Position numbers and translations under genes: made by a program
Origin: Sphingomonas sp.
GTDB lineage: Bacteria; Pseudomonadota; Alphaproteobacteria; Sphingomonadales; Sphingomonadaceae
Direction of reading: 5' to 3'
Assembly (NCBI GenBank): GCA_025936675.1
Contig: JAICSX010000009.1
Span: forward strand, 1 to 64,000
Length of the DNA: 64,000 bases
In this document: positions 33,545 to 40,889 of the stretch, piece after piece
Numbering within the stretch: the first letter of the stretch is position 1
How the letters are laid out: the number at the start of each line of letters is the position of its first letter
Notes under the pieces: generated by a model
Told to the model about the DNA's origin: nothing
The model's input: only the letters and a program-made list of their open reading frames with translations
The model's database searches: none

Positions 33545-33934
33545 GGGGTCCAGTCGCTCACCATCGGGAAGCTCGCTGCTGCGGGCGGCGCGGGAGTCGA
33601 GACGATCCGATTCTATCAGCGCAGAGGCCTCCTTCAGACGCCAACGCGCCACGAAGGAATCCGACGCTATGGCAGCGATGACCTCCGCCGCCTCCGCTTC
33701 ATCAAGCAGGCGCAGGGCGCGGGCTTCACACTGGAAGAAATCAAGGAGCTGTTGGACCTCGACGCGAGCGATGACCGGGCGCGAGCGCGCGAGCTCGCCA
33801 ATAAGCGCATTGAAATTCTCGACGTGAAGATCGCCGAACTCCAGCAGGCCCGCGACGCCCTCAAGCGGTTGGCGCGGCAATGCGGATCAGGGGCCGCTGG
33901 CCCTTGCCCGATCCTCAAGTCATTTGATGTCTGA
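33530..33934 (+). CDS. MerR-family metal-responsive regulator (CueR-like metal loop)
   Basis: Regulator of 134 residues. N-terminal winged helix SLTIGKLAAAGGAGVETIRFYQRRGLL (about 9-35) is followed by RRYGSDDLRRLRFIKQAQGAGFTLEEIKELL, a dimerisation helix and a C-terminal metal loop C118-X7-C126-PIL. The CX7C-PI loop resembles CueR (Cu/Ag/Au). The position that is Cys in mercury MerR and Ser in CueR reads as R83 in an ungapped alignment by eye, so the metal is uncertain. The only in-frame start is the ATG at 33530, inside the operator and without a ribosome site, which suggests a leaderless mRNA. Confidence 0.88.
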   Translation: MVQSQGVQSLTIGKLAAAGGAGVETIRFYQRRGLLQTPTRHEGIRRYGSDDLRRLRFIKQAQGAGFTLEEIKELLDLDASDDRARARELANKRIEILDVKIAELQQARDALKRLARQCGSGAAGPCPILKSFDV

Positions 33935-33976
33935 CTCCAAATGCGTGGTTCGACCGAAGCCAATTAGCTGATCCTT

Positions 33977-34291
33977 TTACTCTGCGGTCGCTCGACCGCG
34001 GGTGTTCCGCGCCCAGTCCGGCGCGCTCTCGATGCTGAGCCAATTCCACACGAGGGCAAACACGAGTCCGAAGAGCGCGCCGATCGTAAAGGTCAGCAGA
34101 ACCAGCGTGATCGCTGTAGTCGCGGAATAAGGAGCGAGCACGTACTTCAGTTCGATGAAGTGTAGTTGCAGGATGAAGTCCAATACCGGCTTCGCCCAGC
34201 CGACGCCGACAAGGGTCACCCAGATGACGTGCCAGAGACCGACAACCGAACCGACAGCGATAGCGCATTTATTCGGATTGATGTGGCGCAT
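33977..34291 (-). CDS. small membrane protein of unknown function
   Basis: Protein of 104 residues starting MRHINPNKCAIAVGSVVGLWHVIWVTLVGVGWAKPVLDF. It has about two to three hydrophobic helices (near 10-32, 60-90) and an Arg-rich end. I recall similar small membrane proteins beside universal stress protein genes but no function. ATG 34291 follows GGAG. It lies 29 bp after the universal stress gene on the same strand and is probably cotranscribed. Confidence 0.7.
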   Translation of the reverse strand: MRHINPNKCAIAVGSVVGLWHVIWVTLVGVGWAKPVLDFILQLHFIELKYVLAPYSATTAITLVLLTFTIGALFGLVFALVWNWLSIESAPDWARNTRGRATAE

Positions 34292-34320
34292 GACTTTTCT
34301 CCGTGTTCGCGGCGCTGCAT

Positions 34321-35208
34321 CTAGTGACCAAGCACCAGGGTGACCGGGCAGGTGCGCAGGAGCGCGCGCGTCACGCCGCCGAACAGGAATTCGCCAGCGC
34401 GGCTGTGACTGTAGCCGCCCATGACGACATATTGGGCGCGATAAAGACGAGCATACTCGGCTAGATCGTCCGCGAAGTCGTTCCCGACCGCACGGACATC
34501 GAGTTCGGCGGAAACGCCGTGACGTGAGAGATATTCGAGCAACCGCGTGTCCGGGAAACTGGTGTCCTTGTCCTCGGTGAACCGGATCACACGCACCTGC
34601 GAGGCCATCCGCAACATCCCGATGGAGTTTCGGACCGCGTTGGCAGCCTCGATGCTGCCGTTCCAGGCGATGACTGCAGTGCCAAAAGGATCGAGGCTTA
34701 CGAGTCCGTCGCCGGGAATGCACAGAAGTGTGCGAGTGCTGCAGACGAGCGCGCCGAGGAGGCTGGGGCCGGTGCGGCTGAACTCATGCCATTCGGGCTG
34801 GCGTCCAATGAAGGCGATATCGGCAAATGCTGCATTCTTCAGCAGCTCGGGAAGGGTGGGCGAGGTCGTCACCTCGTAACTCCAGCTTACGTCTTCCTTG
34901 TTGAGGTGCTCTTCCAGCTCGCTTCTAACTTTCGCCGCGTGCTCTTCGAGCGCCTCGACGATCTCACCGCTGACGAATGTCCCGCCGTAAGTGTCGATGA
35001 CCGTGTAGGCTTCCATTGGAATGATCTGCAGCAGCTGCAGGTGCGCTGAACATGAACGCGCCAATGAAAGCGCAGTCTGTAACCTCCCCATCAGTCCATT
35101 GTCATCGTGAACGACGAAGAGGATGGATTTGACGGAGGCGCTCTCTGACTCTTGAATAGCCCCGATTTTCGGCTGCGGTTCCATCACAAGCTGGTTCGCG
35201 CTTTCCAT
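34321..35208 (-). CDS. universal stress protein, tandem UspA domains
   Basis: Soluble protein of 295 residues with two Usp folds. The first (about 25-150) begins VKSILFVVHDDNGLMGRLQTALSLARSCSAHLQLLQII. The second (about 175-295) has GTAVIAWNGSIEAANAVRNSIGMLR and ends with the ATP-loop signature YVVMGGYSHSRAGEFLFGGVTRALLRTCPVTLVLGH (G-2x-G-9x-G-S/T pattern). Such proteins bind ATP and act in persistence under low oxygen or other stress. I chose ATG 35208 (MESANQL), which has GGAG upstream. Its promoter region shares with the divergent lipoprotein gene a perfect TACGCA-N4-TGCGTA element. Confidence 0.9.
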   Translation of the reverse strand: MESANQLVMEPQPKIGAIQESESASVKSILFVVHDDNGLMGRLQTALSLARSCSAHLQLLQIIPMEAYTVIDTYGGTFVSGEIVEALEEHAAKVRSELEEHLNKEDVSWSYEVTTSPTLPELLKNAAFADIAFIGRQPEWHEFSRTGPSLLGALVCSTRTLLCIPGDGLVSLDPFGTAVIAWNGSIEAANAVRNSIGMLRMASQVRVIRFTEDKDTSFPDTRLLEYLSRHGVSAELDVRAVGNDFADDLAEYARLYRAQYVVMGGYSHSRAGEFLFGGVTRALLRTCPVTLVLGH

Positions 35209-35262
35209 GATCGTTCTCCGATGATGATGAATGATCATCAACCGGAGCGCAGGTGCGCGAAA

Positions 35263-35278
35263 TACGGAGTTTCACCTA
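35263..35278 (+). promoter_or_regulatory. degenerate 6-4-6 element (site D)
   Basis: TACGGA-GTTT-CACCTA between the universal stress gene and the lipoprotein gene. Left half matches the group consensus; right half is divergent. One of seven candidate FixJ-type sites in this block. Confidence 0.35.
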
Positions 35279-35297
35279 AACAAAGCGGTGCCTCATC

Positions 35298-35313
35298 TAC
35301 GCAACACTGCGTA
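35298..35313. promoter_or_regulatory. perfect 6-4-6 inverted repeat (site A)
   Basis: TACGCA-ACAC-TGCGTA, perfect 6-base arms with a 4-base spacer, between the divergent universal stress gene (start 35208) and lipoprotein gene (start 35375). The same architecture recurs at 36739, 37758, 40209, 40775 and 42459, always intergenic near FixLJ. Confidence 0.55.
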
Positions 35314-35374
35314 TTCGAGCGGCAAAATGGGCCTTCTAAAGTTCGGCAAAGAGAGAATTTGGAAGGAAAGCGTC

Positions 35375-35965
35375 ATGCCATCGATGCAAATGATCCGCAC
35401 AGCGGCAATTGCTCTTGGAGCAGCGGCGCTTTCGTCATGTACGACGATGCCGGCGACACCATACCAACCCTACCGCGCCTATTCAGCCGGCGGGGTACAC
35501 GGCGGCTATTCGGAACAGCAGCTAGCTCCAGACCGCTACGTCGTCCGCTTCCACGGCAATGCACTGACCCCGCGAGACCGCGTCGAGGGATACATGCTCT
35601 ATAGAGCCGCTGACCTCACCGTGCAGCGCGGGTTTGACTGGTTCATGGTCGTGGATCGGAATACCGAGCACAATGTCCGTACGATCGTTCGCCCCGATCC
35701 GTTCTACAGACCTTGGTACGGCCTCGGCTATGAGGCGTGGCGACCCAACTGGAACGTCTATGTGCCCGGCCACGGCTGGAACAGCATCTATGGTGGCGAT
35801 CTCTCAGCCACTGCCGAATTCGACGTGCGGCACATCGAAACATTCGAAACGACAGCCGAAATCCAGATGGGAAAGGCGCCGATGCCGGCAAATGAACCAC
35901 GCGCGATCGACGCGCGGAAGGTGATGGCCGACCTCGGTCCGACCGTCGAGCGACCGAAATCCTAA
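35375..35965 (+). CDS. CC0125/CC1285-type lipoprotein
   Basis: Exported lipoprotein of 196 residues. The signal peptide IRTAAIALGAAALSSC has its lipobox Cys at C22. The mature part begins with PYQPYR and includes the segment GGYSEQQLAPDRYVVRFHGNALTPRDRVEGYMLYRAADLTVQRGFDWFMVVDR, which matches the CC0125/CC1285 domain of alphaproteobacterial lipoproteins (function unknown). Aromatic-rich region YRPWYGLGYEAWRPNW follows. AGGAAAG lies before the ATG. The longer open frame to 35231 is not needed. Two 6-4-6 elements precede it. Confidence 0.82.
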   Translation: MPSMQMIRTAAIALGAAALSSCTTMPATPYQPYRAYSAGGVHGGYSEQQLAPDRYVVRFHGNALTPRDRVEGYMLYRAADLTVQRGFDWFMVVDRNTEHNVRTIVRPDPFYRPWYGLGYEAWRPNWNVYVPGHGWNSIYGGDLSATAEFDVRHIETFETTAEIQMGKAPMPANEPRAIDARKVMADLGPTVERPKS

Positions 35966-35981
35966 CGCTTATCTCGGACGT

Positions 35982-36458
35982 TCACGCGACCGGCCCGGCC
36001 GCTTCGATGAGCCTTCCCTGGTCGTCGAGCGTGAATTGCTCGCGGTGCCCAATGCCTTGCGTGAAGTCGAGCACCGACACGTATTTGCATCTAGCCCGCA
36101 TAAACACGGCCTCACTGGCTTCAGGAATTAGTGATCCTGCCAGGTTGGCATGGCGTTGCATAAGTTGTTGCCACGCCTCCTGTCGCTCAGCTTCGTCCGC
36201 GATTTCTGTTGCGTGCGCTCCGGCGTAGACGGCCTGCAGGTTCGCCAGCTCGAGCGGTTCCGAGGCAACCGCAATCGATATTCGGTCATCATGCTGAATA
36301 TTGGCCCACTTCTGGCCGGTTCGATAAATCAGGAAAATGATGTCGAAGCCGCGATTGGTGTAGCCAACAATCGTGGTCTGCGGCCAGCCATCTGGCCTGA
36401 CCGTCGAGATCGCCATGGTCTGGTGGGCATTGAGGATCTGGATTGCGATATGTTCCAC
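35982..36458 (-). CDS. pyridoxamine-5'-phosphate-oxidase-like flavin split-barrel protein (copy 1)
   Basis: Split-barrel protein of 158 residues: ILNAHQTMAISTVRPDGWPQTTIVGYTNRGFDIIFLIYRTGQKWANIQHDDRISIAV is the FMN/F420-binding half of the PNPOx-like fold, followed by a helical insert and VSVLDFTQGIGHREQF. Members reduce or bind flavin or F420 ligands, or heme. A paralogue lies 4 kb away at 40260. GTG 36458 has AGGAG six bases upstream; the longer frame to 36515 is less likely. It follows a 58-codon gene on the same strand and may be transcribed from the promoter region with site C. Confidence 0.85.
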   Translation of the reverse strand: MEHIAIQILNAHQTMAISTVRPDGWPQTTIVGYTNRGFDIIFLIYRTGQKWANIQHDDRISIAVASEPLELANLQAVYAGAHATEIADEAERQEAWQQLMQRHANLAGSLIPEASEAVFMRARCKYVSVLDFTQGIGHREQFTLDDQGRLIEAAGPVA

Positions 36459-36528
36459 ACGAATCTCCTCATCACGCGCGACACCGCATTGCGCTGGAAC
36501 GCCGAATCGCTGCAATCATCTATGCGGT

Positions 36529-36702
36529 TCAGTTGATCTCGTCAGGCATGGGAGGAGCCAGCGCATCCATGCGACATCGTAATTGGTAAGCTGCTGCGAG
36601 CTCCTCATGCCGCTCGCGAGCTACTGCGCAACTGGCCGCCCGGGCCGCCTCCTCCTCGTCGAAAATGCGCCTGAGGTAATAGGCTCTGTCATTCGCATCC
36701 AT
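36529..36702 (-). CDS. conserved small protein
   Basis: Protein of 57 residues, mostly one charged Ala-rich helix: MDANDRAYYLRRIFDEEEAARAASCAVARERHEELAAAYQ. Small sphingomonad proteins with a DRAYY start and a HxxLAxxY end are common; function unknown. A start 12 codons upstream (36738) is possible; neither has a clear ribosome site, but the shorter form leaves the 6-4-6 element at 36739-36754 upstream. Followed by PNPOx-like copy 1. Confidence 0.6.
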   Translation of the reverse strand: MDANDRAYYLRRIFDEEEAARAASCAVARERHEELAAAYQLRCRMDALAPPMPDEIN

Positions 36703-36738
36703 GATGCTGACAACAGCAGTAAGTGCGCTCGAACGCAT

Positions 36739-36754
36739 TACGTATTCTTACGCA
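36739..36754. promoter_or_regulatory. 6-4-6 element (site C)
   Basis: TACGTA-TTCT-TACGCA on plus (TGCGTA-AGAA-TACGTA on minus), upstream of the small-protein/PNPOx-like unit and between it and the L,D-transpeptidase stop. Confidence 0.4.
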
Positions 36755-36761
36755 GACGTTC

Positions 36762-37733
36762 TCACGTGCCGGACTCCAATATTGTGACGGGCGCCGCTGC
36801 GGTCCGTAGGGAATCCGGCGTGACGACGATCGTCATGCCTGGTGCAACGACCGCTGCAACGGCCTTCTTGAAGGCCTCGGGCGCTACGAACCTCTGCCAT
36901 TCAGTCGATGGCACCTGCTGATCGGAACTCGAGGTTCCCGACAATTGCAGCCGAACCCAATGCTGACCGTCAGCGTCGATGCTTCGAAGCGCATAAGCCC
37001 AGGTTCCAGTGACCGCACCTTTGATCGTAACCGGCGCTGACCCGATGATTACGCCGTTGCGCAATACGAGGGCCCGACGGTCACTGGCGCTCACAATCAC
37101 CGAGACAGGGCCATTCGCGGACTTTTCGGGACTCCACGTCACGGCCGAATTGCCAACGGTGTCTGCTGGTCCTTCCGAAACGATGGCTGGTGCTGGTGCG
37201 ACACGCGGCGCTGCTGCCACATTCGCGATGACGACGGTCATACCGAGCCTGGTGGATCCATAAAGGAGCTTTGCGAAGCCCGCGGGCATGCGGATGCACC
37301 CGTGGGACGCCGGATAGCCGGGAAGATGGCCAGCGTGCAGCGCAACCCCCTCCCAGGTGAGGCGCTCCATGTAGGGCATCGGCGCACTGTCGTATTTCGA
37401 CGAGTAATGCTCGACCTGCTTCTGCAGGATCGTGAAGACACCTGTGGGAGTTTCCCGGCCGGATCGACCCGTGGACACGGTGGTCGCTCCAATCGGAATG
37501 CCGTTTCGATAGAGAACGGCGCGCTGGGTCTTCAAATTCACGATCAGGAGCATCGGCCCTTCGGGCGCGATTTGCGGCGCCCAGACATATTGGCCCGCCT
37601 TGAGCTCTGCGACGATCTCAACGACCGAACCGAAGCTCATGTCCACCTGTTGCGCGAGGACGGGCGCCACTCCGGCAGTCGCCAAAGCAATGGCGAGAAG
37701 CGTTGAACGCAGCATCATAGCAGCGGCAATCAT
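36762..37733 (-). CDS. L,D-transpeptidase (YkuD domain), exported
   Basis: Periplasmic protein of 323 residues. Signal peptide MMLRSTLLAIALATAGVAPVLAQ is followed by a YkuD catalytic domain (about 60-180) with LIVNLKTQRAVLYRNGIPIGATTVSTGR, TPTGVFTILQK and the active site HAGHLPGYPASHGCIRMP (H144, C146, R148). A second half (about 215-323) repeats parts of a strand pattern (SVIVSASDRRALVLRNGVIIGSAPVTIKG), apparently a YkuD-like domain without the Cys. It would cross-link peptidoglycan or attach proteins to it. ATG 37733 follows AGGGGA. Site B lies 25 bp upstream. Confidence 0.88.
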   Translation of the reverse strand: MIAAAMMLRSTLLAIALATAGVAPVLAQQVDMSFGSVVEIVAELKAGQYVWAPQIAPEGPMLLIVNLKTQRAVLYRNGIPIGATTVSTGRSGRETPTGVFTILQKQVEHYSSKYDSAPMPYMERLTWEGVALHAGHLPGYPASHGCIRMPAGFAKLLYGSTRLGMTVVIANVAAAPRVAPAPAIVSEGPADTVGNSAVTWSPEKSANGPVSVIVSASDRRALVLRNGVIIGSAPVTIKGAVTGTWAYALRSIDADGQHWVRLQLSGTSSSDQQVPSTEWQRFVAPEAFKKAVAAVVAPGMTIVVTPDSLRTAAAPVTILESGT

Positions 37734-37757
37734 CCCGCTTCCCCTAGCGGGAGTCGT

Positions 37758-37773
37758 TACGCAGAATTCCGTA
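37758..37773. promoter_or_regulatory. 6-4-6 element (site B)
   Basis: TACGCA-GAAT-TCCGTA, one mismatch from a perfect inverted repeat. Lies between the divergent L,D-transpeptidase (start 37733) and the 115-residue protein (start 37809). Confidence 0.5.
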
Positions 37774-37808
37774 TTTGCCGCCGACCTAACCTCGTCCACA
37801 TCGTCAGA

Positions 37809-38156
37809 ATGCACTGGAGAACCATTCGCTTAGAGTTAGGAAGCACCGGAGAGTTTCCGGCTGGCTCCGTCAGCCGTGCCTTTCTGCTGAATCTTCCGCT
37901 CGACGATTTCGATGTGGTGGATGCGGCCGCCTTGGCGCGGAGCCCATCTCAAGCGATCGCACGACGGCATTGGTCCACCGACCCGGACGAGCGCGGTCGG
38001 ATTGTTTCATCCGGAGCCAATTGGGCGATGCGCTGCCGCGGCAAAGCCGACCGCGTGCTTCGATTTGACGGCACCCCAATGCGTCTGGGACAACATGTTT
38101 CAGTGGTCGAGCCGGACGGGACAATTCTGCCACTTAGAATCGCTAGCGTCCGCTGA
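37809..38156 (+). CDS. conserved protein of unknown function (115 aa)
   Basis: Soluble protein of 115 residues, WRTIRLELGSTGEFPAGSVSRAFLLNLPLDDFDVVDAAALAR at the start, then RRHWSTDPDERGRIV, NWAMRCRG and a C-terminal EPDGTILPLRIASV. I recall sphingomonad hypotheticals with this WRTIRLEL start; no function is known. No strong ribosome site. It lies 39 bp upstream of fixL on the same strand, so it may be part of that transcript. Confidence 0.65.
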   Translation: MHWRTIRLELGSTGEFPAGSVSRAFLLNLPLDDFDVVDAAALARSPSQAIARRHWSTDPDERGRIVSSGANWAMRCRGKADRVLRFDGTPMRLGQHVSVVEPDGTILPLRIASVR

Positions 38157-38195
38157 AGCTTTCGGCTCGGTCCATACGCTTGCTATACTGATCAC

Positions 38196-39341
38196 ATGGA
38201 TCAGCCGCTCGATCATCGCGTCTCCGATCGCGCCGGCCGCGAGGAGCATCTCCGCTCGATTCTCGCGACCGTGCCGGATGCAATGATTCTCATCGACGAA
38301 ATCGGATTGATCATCTCCTTTAGCGCCGCTGCCGAGAAGATGTTCGGTTATGCCGAAGCAGAGGTCGTTGGCGAGAATGTCTCTATGCTGATGCCCTCAC
38401 CGGACCGCGAGCGCCATGACGGCTATCTAAAGAACTATCGCGACACTGGCATTCGGAAGATCATTGGCATCGGCCGCGTTGTCACGGCGCGGCATCGTGA
38501 TGGCAGCACGTTCCCAATCGAGCTTTCGGTCGGCGAAGCGTGGGTCGACGGAAAGTGTATCTTCACCGGCTTTATCCATGACCTTACCGAGCGGCGGCAA
38601 GCTGATAAGAGGCTGCGCGACCTTCAGACTGAGCTGGCGCATGTCGGCCGTCTCAGCGAAATGGGCACGCTCGCCTCTTCGCTCGCCCACGAACTCAATC
38701 AGCCGCTGACCGCCATCGCCAGTTATTGCCAGGGAGCTGCCGACCTGCTTGAGGGAGAGCTTAGTCCCGAGCGCGTGGAGATGGCGAAGGAGGCGATGCG
38801 TGATACCGCCGAGCAGGCGCTTCGCGCGGGGCAGATTGTCCGCCGCATGCGAGATTTCCTGAGCCACGGCGAAACCGAACACTACGTTGAAAGCCTGTCG
38901 CGGATCATCACGGAAGCCAATGCGCTCGCGCTCGTCGGCTCGCGCGAACACGGCATCGACGTGCAGTTGAATCTCGATCCTGCCACGGATGCCGTATTCG
39001 TAGACCGCATTCAGATTCAACAGGTGCTCTTCAACCTGATCAGAAATGCCATCGAAGCAATGATCGGCAGTCCGACCCGCTCGTTGACGATTTCAACAGA
39101 GGGCGGCGACGACATGACTACAGTCTGCATCGAAGATACCGGGTCGGGGATCAGCGAAACGCTGGCGCCGCAGCTGTTCCAGCCATTCATCACGTCGAAG
39201 CAGAATGGGATGGGCATTGGGCTCTCCATCTGCCGCACGATCATCGAGGCCCATGGCGGCCGCATCTGGTTCGAGCCGCGAGGTGACGGCGGTACGATCT
39301 TCCGGTTCACACTGCCTACGGCTGAGGTCGATCATGACTGA
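38196..39341 (+). CDS. fixL: FixL, heme-PAS oxygen-sensing histidine kinase
   Basis: Soluble kinase of 381 residues with no membrane helix, close by eye to Bradyrhizobium FixL. The PAS domain (about 17-135) keeps the proximal heme ligand H74 (RERHDGYL) and the distal Arg R94 (IIGIGRVV), equivalent to BjFixL H200 and R220, so heme binding and O2 sensing are likely. At the BjFixL R206 and H214 positions it has Asn and Lys. The kinase part has H165 in ASSLAHELNQPL, N-box IRNAIEAM, and DTGSGIS and GMGIGLSICRTIIEAHGG for ATP. It overlaps fixJ by 8 bases. Confidence 0.93.
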   Translation: MDQPLDHRVSDRAGREEHLRSILATVPDAMILIDEIGLIISFSAAAEKMFGYAEAEVVGENVSMLMPSPDRERHDGYLKNYRDTGIRKIIGIGRVVTARHRDGSTFPIELSVGEAWVDGKCIFTGFIHDLTERRQADKRLRDLQTELAHVGRLSEMGTLASSLAHELNQPLTAIASYCQGAADLLEGELSPERVEMAKEAMRDTAEQALRAGQIVRRMRDFLSHGETEHYVESLSRIITEANALALVGSREHGIDVQLNLDPATDAVFVDRIQIQQVLFNLIRNAIEAMIGSPTRSLTISTEGGDDMTTVCIEDTGSGISETLAPQLFQPFITSKQNGMGIGLSICRTIIEAHGGRIWFEPRGDGGTIFRFTLPTAEVDHD

Positions 39342-39942
39342 ACGATTGGTGCATCTTGTAGACGATGACGCGGCGATCCGGCGCTCCGTCAGTTTCATGC
39401 TCAAAACGTCGGGGCATCGCGTGGAAACCTACGAGTCCGGAACGGAGCTCCTGAAGGCCAGCAACCACCTCGATGATGGATGCATCCTTCTCGATATCCG
39501 CATGCCGGAGATGGATGGGTTGGAGGTCCAGCAAGCGCTGCAGGAGAAGGGAGTCAATCTCCCCGTGATCATCATGACGGGACATGGCGATGTGTCTCTT
39601 GCGGTGAAGGCGATGAAAGCCGGCGCTGTCGATTTCATCGAAAAGCCTTTCGAAAAAGGCGCACTGCTCGGCTCGCTGGAGGAAGGGTATAGAAGACTGA
39701 CCCGCAAAGAGGCGACAGCCGACCGTATGCGTGACGCCGAAGTGAAGCTTCAGGCCCTCACACCGCGGGAAAGGGATGTGCTGCAGGGCCTGGCGGAGGG
39801 CTTGCCGAACAAGACGATTGCATACGATCTGGGAATCAGTCCGAGGACAGTTGAGATCCATCGGGCAAATCTCATGACGAAGCTCGGCGTGCGAAGCTTA
39901 TCGGAGGCGCTGAGGATCGCCTTTGCCGCCAGCGGGCAATGA
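39334..39942 (+). CDS. fixJ: FixJ-type response regulator
   Basis: Two-domain regulator of 202 residues. The receiver (about 4-120) has D10-D11, the phospho-acceptor D54 (ILLDIRMPEMDGL), T (IIMTGHGDV) and K (FIEKPF). A LuxR/FixJ-type HTH (about 135-195) reads LTPRERDVLQGLAEGLPNKTIAYDLGISPRTVEIHRANLMTKL. As the cognate partner of FixL it should switch transcription at low oxygen, usually by turning on fixK; no fixK is in the window. It may bind the 6-4-6 elements around it (inference). Confidence 0.93.
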   Translation: MTERLVHLVDDDAAIRRSVSFMLKTSGHRVETYESGTELLKASNHLDDGCILLDIRMPEMDGLEVQQALQEKGVNLPVIIMTGHGDVSLAVKAMKAGAVDFIEKPFEKGALLGSLEEGYRRLTRKEATADRMRDAEVKLQALTPRERDVLQGLAEGLPNKTIAYDLGISPRTVEIHRANLMTKLGVRSLSEALRIAFAASGQ

Positions 39943-39964
39943 TCCCGGAAGTGCAGATTGTTCT

Positions 39965-40150
39965 TTACGACGCTTCGGGTCTTGATTGCTTGTCGGCGAG
40001 CGCCTCGGCCAGGTGCTGCCGTTCAGTCTCAAGCAGGCGCGACAGCGTCTTGCGTTGCTCGGGATCTGTGCAAGCGGCCAACTGCGCCTCGAAGCGCCGG
40101 ATATTCTCGCGAGCAATGAACTCCTGCACTGGGACCGTCCGCCACCTCAA
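39965..40150 (-). CDS. small conserved helical protein
   Basis: At most 61 residues: VQEFIARENIRRFEAQLAACTDPEQRKTLSRLLETERQHLAEAL. Small proteins with an ENIRRF core and a terminal coiled coil are common in sphingomonads and rhizobia; function unknown. The frame begins with TTG at 40150; a GTG at 40129 (VQEFIAREN) is a likely alternative, giving 54 residues. Convergent with fixJ. Confidence 0.6.
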   Translation of the reverse strand: MRWRTVPVQEFIARENIRRFEAQLAACTDPEQRKTLSRLLETERQHLAEALADKQSRPEAS

Positions 40151-40208
40151 TCAATGACCCACCGAGTCGGTGGATGAAGCAATTCTATCATGGATTAGTG
40201 GGTGACGC

Positions 40209-40224
40209 TCCGGAGATTTGCGTA
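40209..40224 (+). promoter_or_regulatory. 6-4-6 element (site E)
   Basis: TCCGGA-GATT-TGCGTA, ending 35 bp before the ATG of PNPOx-like copy 2. Right half is a perfect consensus half-site. Confidence 0.4.
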
Positions 40225-40259
40225 ATGACCGGCTCATAAGCCGAACGCATACGACGACG

Positions 40260-40766
40260 ATGGAAAAGAAAGCCGTCGACATCCTCAATGCGCATCGGCT
40301 GATGACGATTGCTACTCTGCGGCCAGACGGCTGGCCGCAAGCCACGATGGTCAGCTACGCCAACGATGGGCTGCTGCTCTATTTCATCATTTCGAGGCAC
40401 AGCCAGAAATACGCCAATATCGACCGCGACAGCAGGGTCTCGATCGTTGTCGGCCGCGATTTCGAGGACCCATCGCAGATCAAGGCGTTGTCGATCGCAG
40501 CAAATGCTTCGGAGGTACGGGATCCGAACCAGCGGAAGAGGGCCATCGAGCTCATTCTCCAGCGTCATGCCGCGCTTGCGAAGCTTGGTGGCCCTGATCT
40601 CAAGCATTCGGCCGTGATGCGCGCCTATTGCAGCATCGTGACGATTCTCGATTATTCCAAGGGCTTCGGTCACGCAGACCTTCTGACTGTGGGTCCCGGT
40701 GGCGCCGAGATGACTCCGGCGCGCGACGATGACTGGGGCTTTCTTCAAGCTGGCGCCGAAGCCTAG
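40260..40766 (+). CDS. pyridoxamine-5'-phosphate-oxidase-like flavin split-barrel protein (copy 2)
   Basis: Protein of 168 residues, paralogue of the gene at 35982-36458: AVDILNAHRLMTIATLRPDGWPQATMVSYANDGLLLYFIISRHSQKYANIDRDSRVSIVVGRDF, then a helical segment and VTILDYSKGFGHADLL. The shared DILNAH..M.IAT.RPDGWPQ core and the C-terminal LDYSKGFGH segment show recent common origin. Likely binds flavin or a related cofactor; reaction unknown. Weak ribosome site. Preceded by site E. Confidence 0.85.
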   Translation: MEKKAVDILNAHRLMTIATLRPDGWPQATMVSYANDGLLLYFIISRHSQKYANIDRDSRVSIVVGRDFEDPSQIKALSIAANASEVRDPNQRKRAIELILQRHAALAKLGGPDLKHSAVMRAYCSIVTILDYSKGFGHADLLTVGPGGAEMTPARDDDWGFLQAGAEA

Positions 40767-40774
40767 CCCTCGCT

Positions 40775-40790
40775 TCCGTATCAATACTTA
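40775..40790. promoter_or_regulatory. 6-4-6 element (site F)
   Basis: TCCGTA-TCAA-TACTTA (minus strand TAAGTA-TTGA-TACGGA), in the 123-bp gap between PNPOx-like copy 2 and the iron permease-like gene. Confidence 0.4.
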
Positions 40791-40830
40791 TTTGGGTCGT
40801 GAGCGAACGACGTTAGCCTTGCAAATAGCT

Positions 40831-40870
40831 CTCCAGAGGACTCCCCGCTCCCCGTCTCCTTCCTCTGGAG
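40831..40870 (+). other. inverted repeat before the iron permease-like gene
   Basis: CTCCAGAGG (40831-40839) and CCTCTGGAG (40862-40870) are perfect 9-base arms around a pyrimidine-rich 22-base loop, ending 19 bp before the ATG. Could be a 5'-UTR hairpin near the ribosome site or a regulator site. Confidence 0.4.
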
Positions 40871-40889
40871 GGCTCCAGGAACAACTCGC

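Noticed and set aside
33530..33934. Mercury-specific MerR
   Set aside because: The Cys at the position of MerR C82 is missing and the C-terminal loop is CX7C as in CueR; no merA, merT or merP nearby.
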